Source: Candidatus Omnitrophota bacterium (GTDB lineage: Bacteria; Omnitrophota; Gorgyraeia; Gygaellales; Profunditerraquicolaceae). From it: a stretch of 14,741 nt of DNA. The notes below the pieces were generated by a model. That model made no database searches and had not been told where the DNA came from. It worked only from the letters and a program-made list of their open reading frames with translations. Of the stretch, positions 5,990-12,923 are shown in pieces. The stretch is from positions 1-14,741 of the forward strand of contig CAIVOB010000067.1 of assembly GCA_903907475.1 (NCBI GenBank). Reading direction: 5' to 3'. A program made the translations under genes and the position numbers. Positions within the stretch are counted from its first letter, which is position 1. Each line of letters begins with the position of its first letter.

Positions 5990-6403
5990 ATGGCTGAAAC
6001 GGTTGAAAAGAAATTTAGAATTCTTATGATTGATGATAATCCGGATATGTGTAAGTTGACAAAACTTAGGCTTGAGTTTGACGGCAGGTATAAGGTGCTT
6101 ATTGCCCATGGCGGGAACATCGGGACATGGCTTGCCTCTTGTGAATGGCACAAGCCTAATTTAATATTGCTGGATATAATGATGCCGGGCATTGACGGAT
6201 TTCAGGTTTTGGAGAAGATTCGTTCGCTATCTCCAACGAAATACATTCCTGTTATAATGTATACTGATTTTGACAATCCTACATTTAAAGTCAAGGCTGA
6301 AGGCCTCTATTGCGATGCCTGGGTTTCTAAATCTGAAAATATTGAAGTGTTAATGGGGAAGATAGAGGAAGTGCTTAAAAACCGTGGTTTATTAGAAGGT
6401 TAA
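5990..6403 (+). CDS. Single-domain response regulator (receiver only)
   Basis: A 137-residue CheY-like receiver. Seen are the acidic pair Asp15-Asp16 (in LMIDDNP), the phosphoacceptor Asp62 (in LLDIMMPG), conserved Thr92 and Lys114. There is no DNA-binding or enzymatic output domain after the receiver, so signalling must pass by protein contact. Only a poor ribosome-binding site precedes the ATG, which suggests translation coupled to upstream reading. The histidine kinase gene begins 18 bases after the stop, making a two-component pair. An odd point is the residue after Thr92: YTDFD where many receivers have T-A or S-A. Confidence 0.93.
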   Translation: MAETVEKKFRILMIDDNPDMCKLTKLRLEFDGRYKVLIAHGGNIGTWLASCEWHKPNLILLDIMMPGIDGFQVLEKIRSLSPTKYIPVIMYTDFDNPTFKVKAEGLYCDAWVSKSENIEVLMGKIEEVLKNRGLLEG

Positions 6404-6421
6404 AGCAACTGAAGAACAAAA

Positions 6422-7414
6422 ATGAAAAAGCTAAACAGTAATAATCTTAAAGCTATTGTTTTAGAATTAGGTTTTGATCCAATTCAAATGTTAAATTATA
6501 TCTTTGTGTTGATAGGGGTAATTCCTATTCTTACCTTGTTTTACCTTATAATAAGGAATGGCCTCATCTACCAGCTTTTTTTAGGGAACAATGGTTTTGT
6601 AATTGTTATAGCTATTTCAATATCATTGTTGGGATTTTTATATGCATACATTCTTATAAGGAATTTATTGGTCAAGTTATTAAAATACGCGTTAGAGCGC
6701 AAAATCGCTGAAAAAGAAAAATCTGAGATTATGTTTACAGTGATACATGATTTGAAGAGTCCTTTGACTACGGTGAATCTTGCTATAAATAATTTTAAAG
6801 ATGGTATTGGCGGCCCGTTGAGCGTTAAGTATACGGGCATGGTAGAGATTTGTTTTTTAAATATGAGGAAGGTATTTAAATTTATAGATGAAATGACGAA
6901 TTACTTTAAGAATGATTTTAGGGAAATTTTTAGGAAACATGAGCTTATTGATTTAAGTAATATAATTAAAGATGAGATAAATAATTTTACGCAGATGGCC
7001 AGTAAAGCAGGCCTGGATTTACGGTATAAGGTCGATAACAATGCAAGATTGTGGGGTGATAAGGATAAGATATCTAGAGTAGTTATGAATCTAATCTCTA
7101 ACGCGATCAAATATACTCCTGATGGCGGAATAATTGATGTAGTGCTTTCATCAGACAAAAACAATGTTATGTTTTCTGTTATAAATACTGGCCCGGGTCT
7201 CACAGCTGAAGAGATGAAAGGGTTATTTAAAAAATTTGAAAGACTGGATAAGCACTCCAGAATAGAAGGTACGGGGCTGGGGCTTTCTATTGTTAAGGAT
7301 ATCGTTGAGTTGCATAGTGGTCATATAGTAGTTAATAGTGAGCTTGGTAAAAATACAGAGTTTAGGGTAGTTTTGCCCATCGGTCTGCAAAGTAAAGCAA
7401 TTAAGGTTGGATAG
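6422..7414 (+). CDS. Membrane sensor histidine kinase
   Basis: A 330-residue kinase with two transmembrane segments (about residues 25-45 and 59-80) and almost no periplasmic loop, so it probably senses the membrane or an internal cue. The H box has phosphorylated His109 in FTVIHDLKSPLT. The ATP-binding domain shows the N box (NLISNAIKYTPDGG), G1 (NTGPGL), F box (KKFERLD) and G2 (GTGLGLSIV). All catalytic motifs are intact. There is no PAS, GAF or HAMP domain. It most likely phosphorylates the receiver encoded just upstream. The start is an ATG with a weak GAAGAA upstream. Confidence 0.95.
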   Translation: MKKLNSNNLKAIVLELGFDPIQMLNYIFVLIGVIPILTLFYLIIRNGLIYQLFLGNNGFVIVIAISISLLGFLYAYILIRNLLVKLLKYALERKIAEKEKSEIMFTVIHDLKSPLTTVNLAINNFKDGIGGPLSVKYTGMVEICFLNMRKVFKFIDEMTNYFKNDFREIFRKHELIDLSNIIKDEINNFTQMASKAGLDLRYKVDNNARLWGDKDKISRVVMNLISNAIKYTPDGGIIDVVLSSDKNNVMFSVINTGPGLTAEEMKGLFKKFERLDKHSRIEGTGLGLSIVKDIVELHSGHIVVNSELGKNTEFRVVLPIGLQSKAIKVG

Positions 7415-7419
7415 ATTCC

Positions 7420-7471
7420 AGACACTTTTCGGGGTACAGTTTTCCGATTAGCTTGTAAAGTGTCGCTGTTT
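7420..7471 (+). repeat. Dispersed repeat, copy 1 (short form)
   Basis: The 21-base core GGGGTACAGTTTTCCGATTAG (7431-7451) is followed by a variant of the arm AAAGTGTCGCTGTTT. This copy also has an 8-bp inverted repeat, GACACTTT (7421-7428) with AAAGTGTC (7457-7464), so it can fold into a large hairpin. It lies between the kinase stop and the ribosome-binding site of the next gene. See copies at 10347 and 11381. Confidence 0.85.
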
Positions 7472-7490
7472 AAAAAGAGGGATGGAAAAA

Positions 7491-7814
7491 ATGACAAAAA
7501 ATAAATTAGTATTATTGGTTTTAATGGCATTAAGTGCCGCTTATTTATTTACGATATCACCTACTAAAGCCTGGGCGCAGCAGCAAGAATTAAATTTTGA
7601 GAAAAACACCCAGTATGATATTTATTATCAATTCGAGAACTATGATCAATATGTTACGAATGTTAAAATTAACGATACCGTAAAAATCGGTGAAACAACA
7701 TTTTTAAAAATTGAGTTATCGAATTCGCCTACGGCTAAATTCGGGTATGTTTCTATTTCTAATATAATTGCTATTCTTCCGGCAGGTTCACCGCGGCCTC
7801 AAACGTATCAATAG
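7491..7814 (+). CDS. Small secreted protein of unknown function
   Basis: A 107-residue exported protein with a signal peptide at residues 1-29 (TKNK, hydrophobic stretch, ending KAWA before QQ). The mature part of 78 residues alternates polar and aromatic residues (DIYYQFENYDQYV, then KINDTVKIG) and looks like a small beta-rich domain. I do not recognise it. ATG 7491 is chosen over ATG 7482 because AGAGGG (7476-7481) touches the first but is 9 bases from the second. It is followed after 38 bases by the NTR-like protein gene and may share its transcript. Confidence 0.75.
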   Translation: MTKNKLVLLVLMALSAAYLFTISPTKAWAQQQELNFEKNTQYDIYYQFENYDQYVTNVKINDTVKIGETTFLKIELSNSPTAKFGYVSISNIIAILPAGSPRPQTYQ

Positions 7815-7852
7815 GCGTATTTACTTATATATGTGCATGACTAGGAGAAAAA

Positions 7853-9211
7853 ATGAAAAATAGGATAAGGTTAATAGGGTTGTTTATCGGCGTTATGGTA
7901 GTAGCGATATTGCCTAAAAATGCCTGTTCTTTTGATGATTGTTCATGCGCATTTGGTTCTCAAGGAACTCCGGCTGGCGGATTAAACAAGATGGATGCTA
8001 TTTTTATCGGAAAAGCGGTAGCAATAGATGAGGCCAAAGGCGCGGAAGGTTTTCTGGATATTAGTTTCCAGGCGTATAAATATTATAAAGGTAAAAATGA
8101 TTTAAGTGTTATTGTGCGTACTCCTAAAAATACCAAAGATTGCAATTATGCTTTTAAAATTGATGAAACTTATTTAGTTTATGCAAAATATAAAGACCAA
8201 ATATTGTTTACGGATAGTTGTTCTAGGACAAGAACCATTAATGAAGCTAAAACTTTTGGTGATATTAATGTCCTGAATTTACTTGTTTTTGGTAATCCAG
8301 ACGGTACTAAAGAATTAGAAACAGATAGCGCATTGTTAGGGTCTCTGGAGCCTTGTTTAAGAGATGCGCTTAAGGTTGATGCTGCGTTTCTGGGAGTAGT
8401 TATAAAAGTTGAAGAGTCAAAAGACGCGCCGGAGATGCTCGAGGTGAATTTAAGGGTTGTAAAAGTTTTTATGGCCGGGAAATCGTTTGGAGCGTCGATT
8501 ATTGTGCTTACTCCCAAAGATATTAAAAAAGATGGATTTGATTTTACCTCTTCCAAGCTTGATTCGTACATAGTTTATGCCAATTATCGTAATGGAGTTT
8601 TATATACTGACAAGAATTTTAGGACAGAGACTATTGAAAAAGCCGGTCCAGATGGTGATTTGGGAATATTGGATGCTGCATTTATAACGGGTATGACGGC
8701 GTACGGAAGAGAACGTGCTGAAATTGGTCCCGGTGGTAAACCAGATCAAAATAAATTAGTTTCTGCTGATGCATTATGGGCTGCGGTTAAAAAAATTGTT
8801 TTGGTTTATTATCCGGCTGCGCAATTTACTATTACTAAGGATAATTTTATTTTTGAGTATAACACTCATTATGTAGCGCTTGCTGATGTGACAACCGTGG
8901 GGCAGGGAATGCATGGCAAAATAGTTAAGGGCCCAAAAAAAGATGGGATTTTTGGGCAAATTTCTTTAGTTTATGACAAATATTATAATCATTATGTTAA
9001 TTCCGGGTGGGTTGGTTATAAGGATGAGTTTGGAAAAAGAGAAGCCCCCGAGGGGAAGATTGTTATTACGGTTAAGGAAAAAGGCTCACAAAAATATTCA
9101 ACTTATGTGCATTTAAACTTGGTTTCTCCGCTGGGTGTTAAATCTGAAATTGAAGATCCGCTTGTGAGTTTGATTGATAATTTTGAATCGTATCTTGGAA
9201 GTAGCAAATAA
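7853..9211 (+). CDS. Secreted protein with two tandem TIMP/NTR-like domains
   Basis: A 452-residue exported protein. A signal-like segment covers residues 1-24, with the mature end probably near Cys25. Residues 25-145 fit the bacterial TIMP/netrin-like domain: CSC at 30-32, DAIFIGKAVAI, FQAYKYYKG, then Cys97 before YLVYA (107-111) and Cys123 in SCSRTRTI. Residues 165-275 repeat the layout (DAAFLGVVIKVE, LRVVKVFMAGK, SYIVYANY, LYTDKNFRTETI) but without the paired cysteines. Residues from about 300 to the end form a further domain I do not recognise (QFTITKDNFIFEY, YVALADV). AGGAG at 7843-7847 sets the start. Metalloprotease inhibition is a family association only; the true role is unknown. Confidence 0.7.
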   Translation: MKNRIRLIGLFIGVMVVAILPKNACSFDDCSCAFGSQGTPAGGLNKMDAIFIGKAVAIDEAKGAEGFLDISFQAYKYYKGKNDLSVIVRTPKNTKDCNYAFKIDETYLVYAKYKDQILFTDSCSRTRTINEAKTFGDINVLNLLVFGNPDGTKELETDSALLGSLEPCLRDALKVDAAFLGVVIKVEESKDAPEMLEVNLRVVKVFMAGKSFGASIIVLTPKDIKKDGFDFTSSKLDSYIVYANYRNGVLYTDKNFRTETIEKAGPDGDLGILDAAFITGMTAYGRERAEIGPGGKPDQNKLVSADALWAAVKKIVLVYYPAAQFTITKDNFIFEYNTHYVALADVTTVGQGMHGKIVKGPKKDGIFGQISLVYDKYYNHYVNSGWVGYKDEFGKREAPEGKIVITVKEKGSQKYSTYVHLNLVSPLGVKSEIEDPLVSLIDNFESYLGSSK

Positions 9212-9281
9212 TTTTAAGCTGTTTAATTATTTTATTTTGATGTGGGTTGGATGTAATCGTTCAGCTACCTTTATTTTGCGT

Positions 9282-9932
9282 ATGAAAAAAAATGTTTCGT
9301 TAATTTTATTGTCGATTCTGGTGGTATTCTTTTATGCTACCAAGCTGTGGGCTGAAGAATATCCTTGGCGGGAAAGAATCAACAAAGATGGAATTTCAGT
9401 CTCTACTCGTAAAGTTGAAGCTTCACCGATTTTAGAATTTAAAGCTGATGTTACGGTGAGCGCGCCGATTAATCAGGTCATTGCATTATTTGAGAATGAG
9501 AAGAGAATTCCTGAATGGTATTATCAGTGCGTCCAGGCAGAGCTTATCCGGCAGGAAACTCCTGAGCAAAAAATATTCTATTTTGTACTGCATTTACCTT
9601 GGCCGGTAACGGAGCGGGATTCTATTTTTCGGCGGGTTAGATCGCTTGATGCGGCAAGCGGGGTCATCACATATACGGCAAGCGCGCTTGCGGATCAGCT
9701 TCCTCAGAAAAAGGGGAAGATTCGCGTTCCTTATATCAAAACAGTTTGGCGTTTTACTCCGCTTGCGGACGGAAAAACAGAGATTTATTTCCAGCAACAC
9801 AGTGACCCCGGAGGCTCAATTCCCGGTTTTCTAGCTAATGCCCTGGTAGTAGATATTCCTTTTAACTGTTTGAAGAATTTTCGGTCGCTTCTAGTTGAAG
9901 TTTCTCAAGCAAAATGTGTAGATAATTATTGA
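9282..9932 (+). CDS. Exported START-domain (lipid-binding-like) protein
   Basis: A 216-residue protein with a signal peptide (residues 1-24, KKN then a hydrophobic run ending KLWA). The mature part fits a START/SRPBCC fold: KDGISVSTRKV, ILEFKADVTVSAPINQVIALF, EWYYQC, LPWPVTERDSIF, YIKTVWRFTPL, IYFQQHSDPGGSIP. In the family this is a helix-grip cavity for lipids or other hydrophobic ligands. ATG 9282 is chosen because it opens a signal peptide. The frame stays open 36 codons further upstream into the end of the previous gene, and neither start has a clear ribosome-binding site. The next gene follows after 11 bases. Its ligand is unknown; a periplasmic role is inferred. Confidence 0.82.
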   Translation: MKKNVSLILLSILVVFFYATKLWAEEYPWRERINKDGISVSTRKVEASPILEFKADVTVSAPINQVIALFENEKRIPEWYYQCVQAELIRQETPEQKIFYFVLHLPWPVTERDSIFRRVRSLDAASGVITYTASALADQLPQKKGKIRVPYIKTVWRFTPLADGKTEIYFQQHSDPGGSIPGFLANALVVDIPFNCLKNFRSLLVEVSQAKCVDNY

Positions 9933-9943
9933 AAGGAGCGTAA

Positions 9944-10321
9944 ATGGTAAAAATAATTTTAGCTGGCATAATAATATTTGGGATATTTTTAAGTTTGATT
10001 ATTTTAGGGTGTATTTTAGGTGGTGGGCTTGGTGGTTATGATGGTGGGATTTTGGACTTGCTTAAATTTATTTTTGCTATCAGCTTAGGGGTCTCAAGTA
10101 TAGCTTTGGCTCCATTGGCAGAGTGGGCGAGAAAATTGTTCGTTAAGCTGATGTATATAGTTGTAATTTATAGGCTTTGGTTGATTAGCAATCAAATGTC
10201 ACATCCTAATATTTCAAGGGGTTATGGTGGTGGAATTGTATATAAGCTATGTATGTTTATATTACCGATAGCTAGCATTTATTATCTTACTCGCTCTAAA
10301 GTAAAGGAGCAGTTTAAGTGA
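9944..10321 (+). CDS. Small membrane protein of unknown function
   Basis: A 125-residue protein with about three hydrophobic segments (residues 3-27, 38-60 and around 98-114) and glycine-rich loops (GGGLGGYDGG and RGYGGG). I do not recognise it. AAAGGAG (9932-9938) stands 5 bases before the ATG and overlaps the stop of the START-domain gene, indicating an operon with it. The 3' end carries copy 2 of a 36-bp repeat also found at the end of the membrane protein at 5342-5848, including the shared codons for KVKE. The stop TGA overlaps a GTG codon. Confidence 0.72.
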   Translation: MVKIILAGIIIFGIFLSLIILGCILGGGLGGYDGGILDLLKFIFAISLGVSSIALAPLAEWARKLFVKLMYIVVIYRLWLISNQMSHPNISRGYGGGIVYKLCMFILPIASIYYLTRSKVKEQFK

Positions 10322-10333
10322 TTTTTGGTGGTG
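10298..10333 (+). repeat. 36-bp gene-end repeat, copy 2
   Basis: It matches 5834-5869 at 31 of 36 positions. In this copy CAG replaces the TAG stop of copy 1, so the reading frame runs three codons further. The AAAGGAG and GTG of copy 1 are conserved, but the frame after the GTG is short and runs into the dispersed repeat. Confidence 0.7.
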
Positions 10334-10346
10334 TTGCTGGTGGTAA

Positions 10347-10412
10347 GAAAGGGACAGCATCCAGCACAAAAGGGGTACAGTTTTCCGATTAGTTTGGAAA
10401 GTGTCGCTGTTT
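10347..10412 (+). repeat. Dispersed repeat, copy 2 (long form)
   Basis: It has the parts GGGACAGCATCCAGCACAAA, then the 21-base core (10372-10392), then TTTGGAAAGTGTCGCTGTTT. It is nearly identical to copy 3 at 11381, with two transitions and a one-base indel. It lies directly before the ribosome-binding site of the alpha/beta hydrolase gene, in the same orientation as the other copies. Confidence 0.88.
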
Positions 10413-10427
10413 ATAAGGAGAGAAAAT

Positions 10428-11381
10428 ATGTTTAGAGTATTTTTTATTTTTGTGGTGTTGTTTATTATTTGTCAGATATCGTTTGCGGAGCCGGTTCGTG
10501 AAACAATTCGGGAGCGGATTAAAGAGCGGATGGTTCAAAAGGTGCAGGAAAAAGCGCTTGAGGCTGATGCTAATTCAGAAAGCCAGGCGCCATTGCCTGA
10601 TGGTGTCCGGGTCGAGCGTGGTATCGCTTATGGCAGTGATAAGCAGCAGAGTTTTGATGTATATATCCCCGCGCAAGCTAAGAATGCGCCGGTAATTTTT
10701 ATGGTGCATGGCGGAGCTTGGAGCATGGGCGATAAATCGATGGAACGCGTTGTTAAAAATAAGGTCGCGCGTTGGGTGCCGAAAGGATTTATTTTTATTA
10801 CTACCAATTATCGTCTTTTACCCAATGCTGATCCCTTGGAGCAGGCCAGAGATGTTGTTAGCGCTATTGCTGTTGCTCAAGCCAAAGCTGAATCGTGGGG
10901 AGGGGATAGTAGCAAATTTATTTTAATGGGGCATTCAGCGGGAGCGCATTTAGTGGCGTTAATTGCGACAGACCCTGGGCTATCATGGGGTATTATTAAG
11001 AAACCGTGGCTAGGAACAGTCGTTCTTGATAGCGCAGCGTATGATGTGGTAAAAATTATGGAGAAACGCCATTTTTCTTTTTATGACAAAGCGTTTGGCA
11101 ACGATAAAGAATATTGGAAAGCAGCGTCGCCTTTTTATGCTTTGACCAAAGAAACGCTGCCGATTCTGGCTGTTTGTTCTAGCCGCCGAGATGATTCTAC
11201 TACTCAAGCTCATCAATTCGCCAAAAAGGCGGTATTCTTGGGGGTTAGCGTGACGGTTTTGGAAAAAGATTTCTCTCACAGCGAAATCAACTCGCGTTTG
11301 GGGGAAGACAAGGTTTACACTGAAGAGGTGGAGTCGTTTATGGCTAGCCTCAATGAGTTGGTAGCGAAGATGTTGCGTTAG
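10428..11381 (+). CDS. Exported alpha/beta hydrolase (esterase-like)
   Basis: A 317-residue serine hydrolase of the HSL/acetyl-esterase type. A signal peptide spans residues 1-20 (ends QISFA). Residues 22-45 are a charged helix (ETIRERIKERMVQKVQEK), probably a spacer. The catalytic part shows the oxyanion-hole motif HGGAW at 94-98, the nucleophile elbow GHSAG with Ser170, a candidate acid Asp255 or Asp256, and His284 in DFSHSEIN. ATG 10428 is chosen because AAGGAG (10415-10420) is 7 bases before it; an in-frame GTG at 10401 lies inside the dispersed repeat. The gene is flanked on both sides by copies of that repeat. The substrate is unknown; carboxylester hydrolysis is the family expectation. 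Confidence 0.92.
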   Translation: MFRVFFIFVVLFIICQISFAEPVRETIRERIKERMVQKVQEKALEADANSESQAPLPDGVRVERGIAYGSDKQQSFDVYIPAQAKNAPVIFMVHGGAWSMGDKSMERVVKNKVARWVPKGFIFITTNYRLLPNADPLEQARDVVSAIAVAQAKAESWGGDSSKFILMGHSAGAHLVALIATDPGLSWGIIKKPWLGTVVLDSAAYDVVKIMEKRHFSFYDKAFGNDKEYWKAASPFYALTKETLPILAVCSSRRDDSTTQAHQFAKKAVFLGVSVTVLEKDFSHSEINSRLGEDKVYTEEVESFMASLNELVAKMLR

Positions 11382-11447
11382 AAAGGGGACAGTATCTAGC
11401 ACAAAAGGGGTACAGTTTTCCGATTAGTTTGGAAAGTGTCGCTGTTT
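11381..11447 (+). repeat. Dispersed repeat, copy 3 (long form)
   Basis: It starts at the last base of the hydrolase stop codon: GAAAGGGGACAG, core at 11407-11427, ending CGCTGTTT. With copy 2 it makes a direct repeat of about 66 bp around the hydrolase gene, 1,035 bases apart, which could support deletion or duplication by recombination. Confidence 0.88.
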
Positions 11448-11471
11448 CTTAAAGATTATACCTAAGTACAA

Positions 11472-11499
11472 TTGATTTAATCTTGCCATTCTTTATAAT
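11472..11499 (+). promoter_or_regulatory. Sigma-70-type promoter for the microprotein gene
   Basis: TTGATT (11472-11477) and perfect TATAAT (11494-11499) with 16-base spacing. The start codon of the 39-residue ORF is 53 bases downstream of the -10 box. Confidence 0.65.
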
Positions 11500-11552
11500 A
11501 AAGTCACTTGGATCGATGTTGGGAAGAGAAAAATGAAGGAGGTGATTTTAGA

Positions 11553-11672
11553 ATGGCAAAGATAAGCAGAGGTGGAAGAATGACCGCGGCTAAGAATCGC
11601 GCTAAGAAGAGTCCCGGTGGTAAAGGTATGGTTAAGAATCGTCCGGCAGGGAAGAATATTATGTGTACTTGA
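11553..11672 (+). CDS. 39-residue highly basic microprotein
   Basis: A short gene with a textbook ribosome-binding site, AAGGAGGTGA (11536-11545), 7 bases before the ATG, and its own promoter. It encodes 39 residues beginning MAKISRGGRMTAAKNRAKK and ending GKNIMCT. It has about a dozen Lys/Arg, no Asp or Glu, many Gly, and a single Cys next to the end. There is no hydrophobic segment, so it is soluble and probably binds nucleic acid or another acidic partner; that is inference. I know of no family for it. It lies between the hydrolase and the DUF6515-like gene. Confidence 0.7.
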   Translation: MAKISRGGRMTAAKNRAKKSPGGKGMVKNRPAGKNIMCT

Positions 11673-11715
11673 AAAAATTAATTCGCGTTGAGCAATACTA
11701 AGCAGGAGGTCAGTT

Positions 11716-12141
11716 ATGTTAAAACAGATCGTACGTTTGAGAATAGGTTTGGTGCTTTTTTTGGGAATTTTGATGTTTTGTTCAAGCGCATTTGCGATGG
11801 TAGATCGTGTCGCTATCTCCAGCAGGGGCCATGAAATGGAAGGAAGGAACTATTACCGTGATGGCCGGTGGTATAAACATGACGCCAGGGGTAATGAAGT
11901 CATGGTTTCTTTTTTAGCTCCCGGGGTGTTTATTGATGTGCTACCGCCACAACATGAAACGGTGGTTGTCCAAGGAGCTTCATATTATCACGATAACAAT
12001 TACTATTACAGACAAGAGCCTAGAGGTGGATATGTGGTTGTGGCACCTCCGATTCAACCTCGGTATCCAAATAATGATAATGGACGGGGGAATAGAGGCG
12101 ATAACGGGCATGATCAGGGTAATCGAGGCCAATACCGTTAA
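11716..12141 (+). CDS. Secreted DUF6515-like protein
   Basis: A 141-residue exported protein. A signal peptide spans residues 1-27 (ends SSAFA). The mature part has the repeated Tyr-rich pattern seen in DUF6515-type proteins: NYYRDGRWYKHD, then VSFLAPGVFIDVLPP, then VVVQGASYYHDNNYYYR and GGYVVVAPP. The tail of about 28 residues is low complexity (Asn, Gly, Arg, Asp: NDNGRGNRGDNG) and probably disordered. Family function is not known; an envelope or surface role is inferred. AGGAGGT (11704-11710) stands 5 bases before the ATG. It is 43 bases after the microprotein stop and may be transcribed with it. Confidence 0.75.
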   Translation: MLKQIVRLRIGLVLFLGILMFCSSAFAMVDRVAISSRGHEMEGRNYYRDGRWYKHDARGNEVMVSFLAPGVFIDVLPPQHETVVVQGASYYHDNNYYYRQEPRGGYVVVAPPIQPRYPNNDNGRGNRGDNGHDQGNRGQYR

Positions 12142-12200
12142 GAATAAAGATACGGATTTTTTGTTAGCAGCAAGTAGAAATGGGGCTGTTTCTATTACTT

Positions 12201-12222
12201 AATGGAGATGGTTCCATTTTTT
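12201..12222 (+). terminator. Weak rho-independent terminator
   Basis: AATGGA pairs with TCCATT around a 6-base loop (12201-12218), overlapping a run of six T (12217-12222). It would end the microprotein/DUF6515-like transcript just before the next promoter. The stem is short and AT-containing. Confidence 0.45.
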
Positions 12223-12229
12223 CTTGTGA

Positions 12230-12258
12230 TTGACAATTGGCGAATAATTTGTTATGAT
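12230..12258 (+). promoter_or_regulatory. Strong sigma-70-type promoter
   Basis: Perfect TTGACA (12230-12235) and TATGAT (12253-12258) with the ideal 17-base spacing, upstream of the Thr/Cys secreted protein gene. Confidence 0.8.
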
Positions 12259-12316
12259 TGCGGGAGTTTCATTCCTGTATTAAAATAATTAAATAAAAGA
12301 GAGGAGGTGAATAAAA

Positions 12317-12757
12317 ATGAAGAAAGTGCTTTTTGTGCTTATGGCTCTTTGTTTTGTTAGTGCCTTGGCTTTCGCTCAGGATGTGGCGGGGCCTGTTGCC
12401 ACAACTACGAATACAACGACCACTGATACTACAACGGTGACGACAAATACCGCTGTCACGACACCTGAAGTCGTGACTTTAAAGGGTGATGTGATTGACA
12501 ATATGTGCGCTGGTGCTAACAAAAATAATCTGGCTGAATTTGTGAAAACGCATACTAAGGAGTGTGCTTTAAAGCCGGGTTGCATTGATAGTGGTTATTC
12601 TATCTTTGCTGATGGTAAACTTTACGCGTTCGATAAGGATTCAAGCGCTAAGGTCGCGGAGTTTTTAAAGAAAGCTGACAGCAAGTTACAGGTTGCAATT
12701 ACTGCCAAGCAGGTTGGCGATGAGTTGAGTTTAGCCTCAATCGAAAACCAGAACTAA
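12317..12757 (+). CDS. Secreted protein with Thr-rich linker and three-cysteine domain
   Basis: A 146-residue exported protein. A signal peptide spans residues 1-20 (ends ALAFA). Residues 29-50 are a Thr-rich linker (TTTNTTTTDTTTVTTN). Residues 52-146 form a compact domain: VVTLKGDVIDNMCAG, Cys64, Cys83, Cys89, then GYSIFADGKLYAFDKDSS and a beta-rich end LQVAITAKQVGDELSLASI. The odd cysteine number allows one disulphide plus a free thiol or a metal site. I do not recognise a named family. The linker suggests a domain held away from a surface or partner. A very strong ribosome-binding site (GGAGGTGA, 12303-12310), a good promoter and a strong terminator make it a well expressed single-gene unit. 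Confidence 0.82.
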   Translation: MKKVLFVLMALCFVSALAFAQDVAGPVATTTNTTTTDTTTVTTNTAVTTPEVVTLKGDVIDNMCAGANKNNLAEFVKTHTKECALKPGCIDSGYSIFADGKLYAFDKDSSAKVAEFLKKADSKLQVAITAKQVGDELSLASIENQN

Positions 12758-12776
12758 TTTATTTTTTAGAATTAAC

Positions 12777-12815
12777 AAAAGGCTCCTTTTTTTTAAATTG
12801 AAAAGGGGCCTTTTT
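12777..12815. terminator. Strong rho-independent terminator
   Basis: AAAAGGCTCCTTTT (12777-12790) pairs with AAAAGGGGCCTTTT (12801-12814) over 14 positions with one T-G wobble and a 10-base loop, then a T-run. The A-run on the other side would let it work in both directions. Confidence 0.92.
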
Positions 12816-12843
12816 GTTTATGTCAACCGGAAAATTTAATCTA

Positions 12844-12871
12844 TTGACAATGAAGTTACTAGTTATATAAT
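12844..12871 (+). promoter_or_regulatory. Consensus sigma-70-type promoter
   Basis: Perfect TTGACA (12844-12849) and perfect TATAAT (12866-12871) with a 16-base spacer, 52 bases upstream of the membrane coiled-coil protein. Confidence 0.82.
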
Positions 12872-12923
12872 GTATTCTAGCGACGAGAATTGGGGAGATA
12901 CCCTTAGGTAATGAGAATAAAAA

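Noticed and set aside
10318..10392. 24-codon GTG frame after the 9944 gene
   Set aside because: Most of it is the dispersed repeat; the start signal is inherited from the 36-bp repeat.
7420..11447. Reading the three repeats as a CRISPR array
   Set aside because: Copies are kilobases apart with genes between them, and there are no cas genes or regular spacers.
11933..12202. Second open frame across the DUF6515-like gene
   Set aside because: It is a shadow of the Tyr/Asn-rich coding sequence, with no ribosome-binding site; the other frame has a signal peptide and a strong one.
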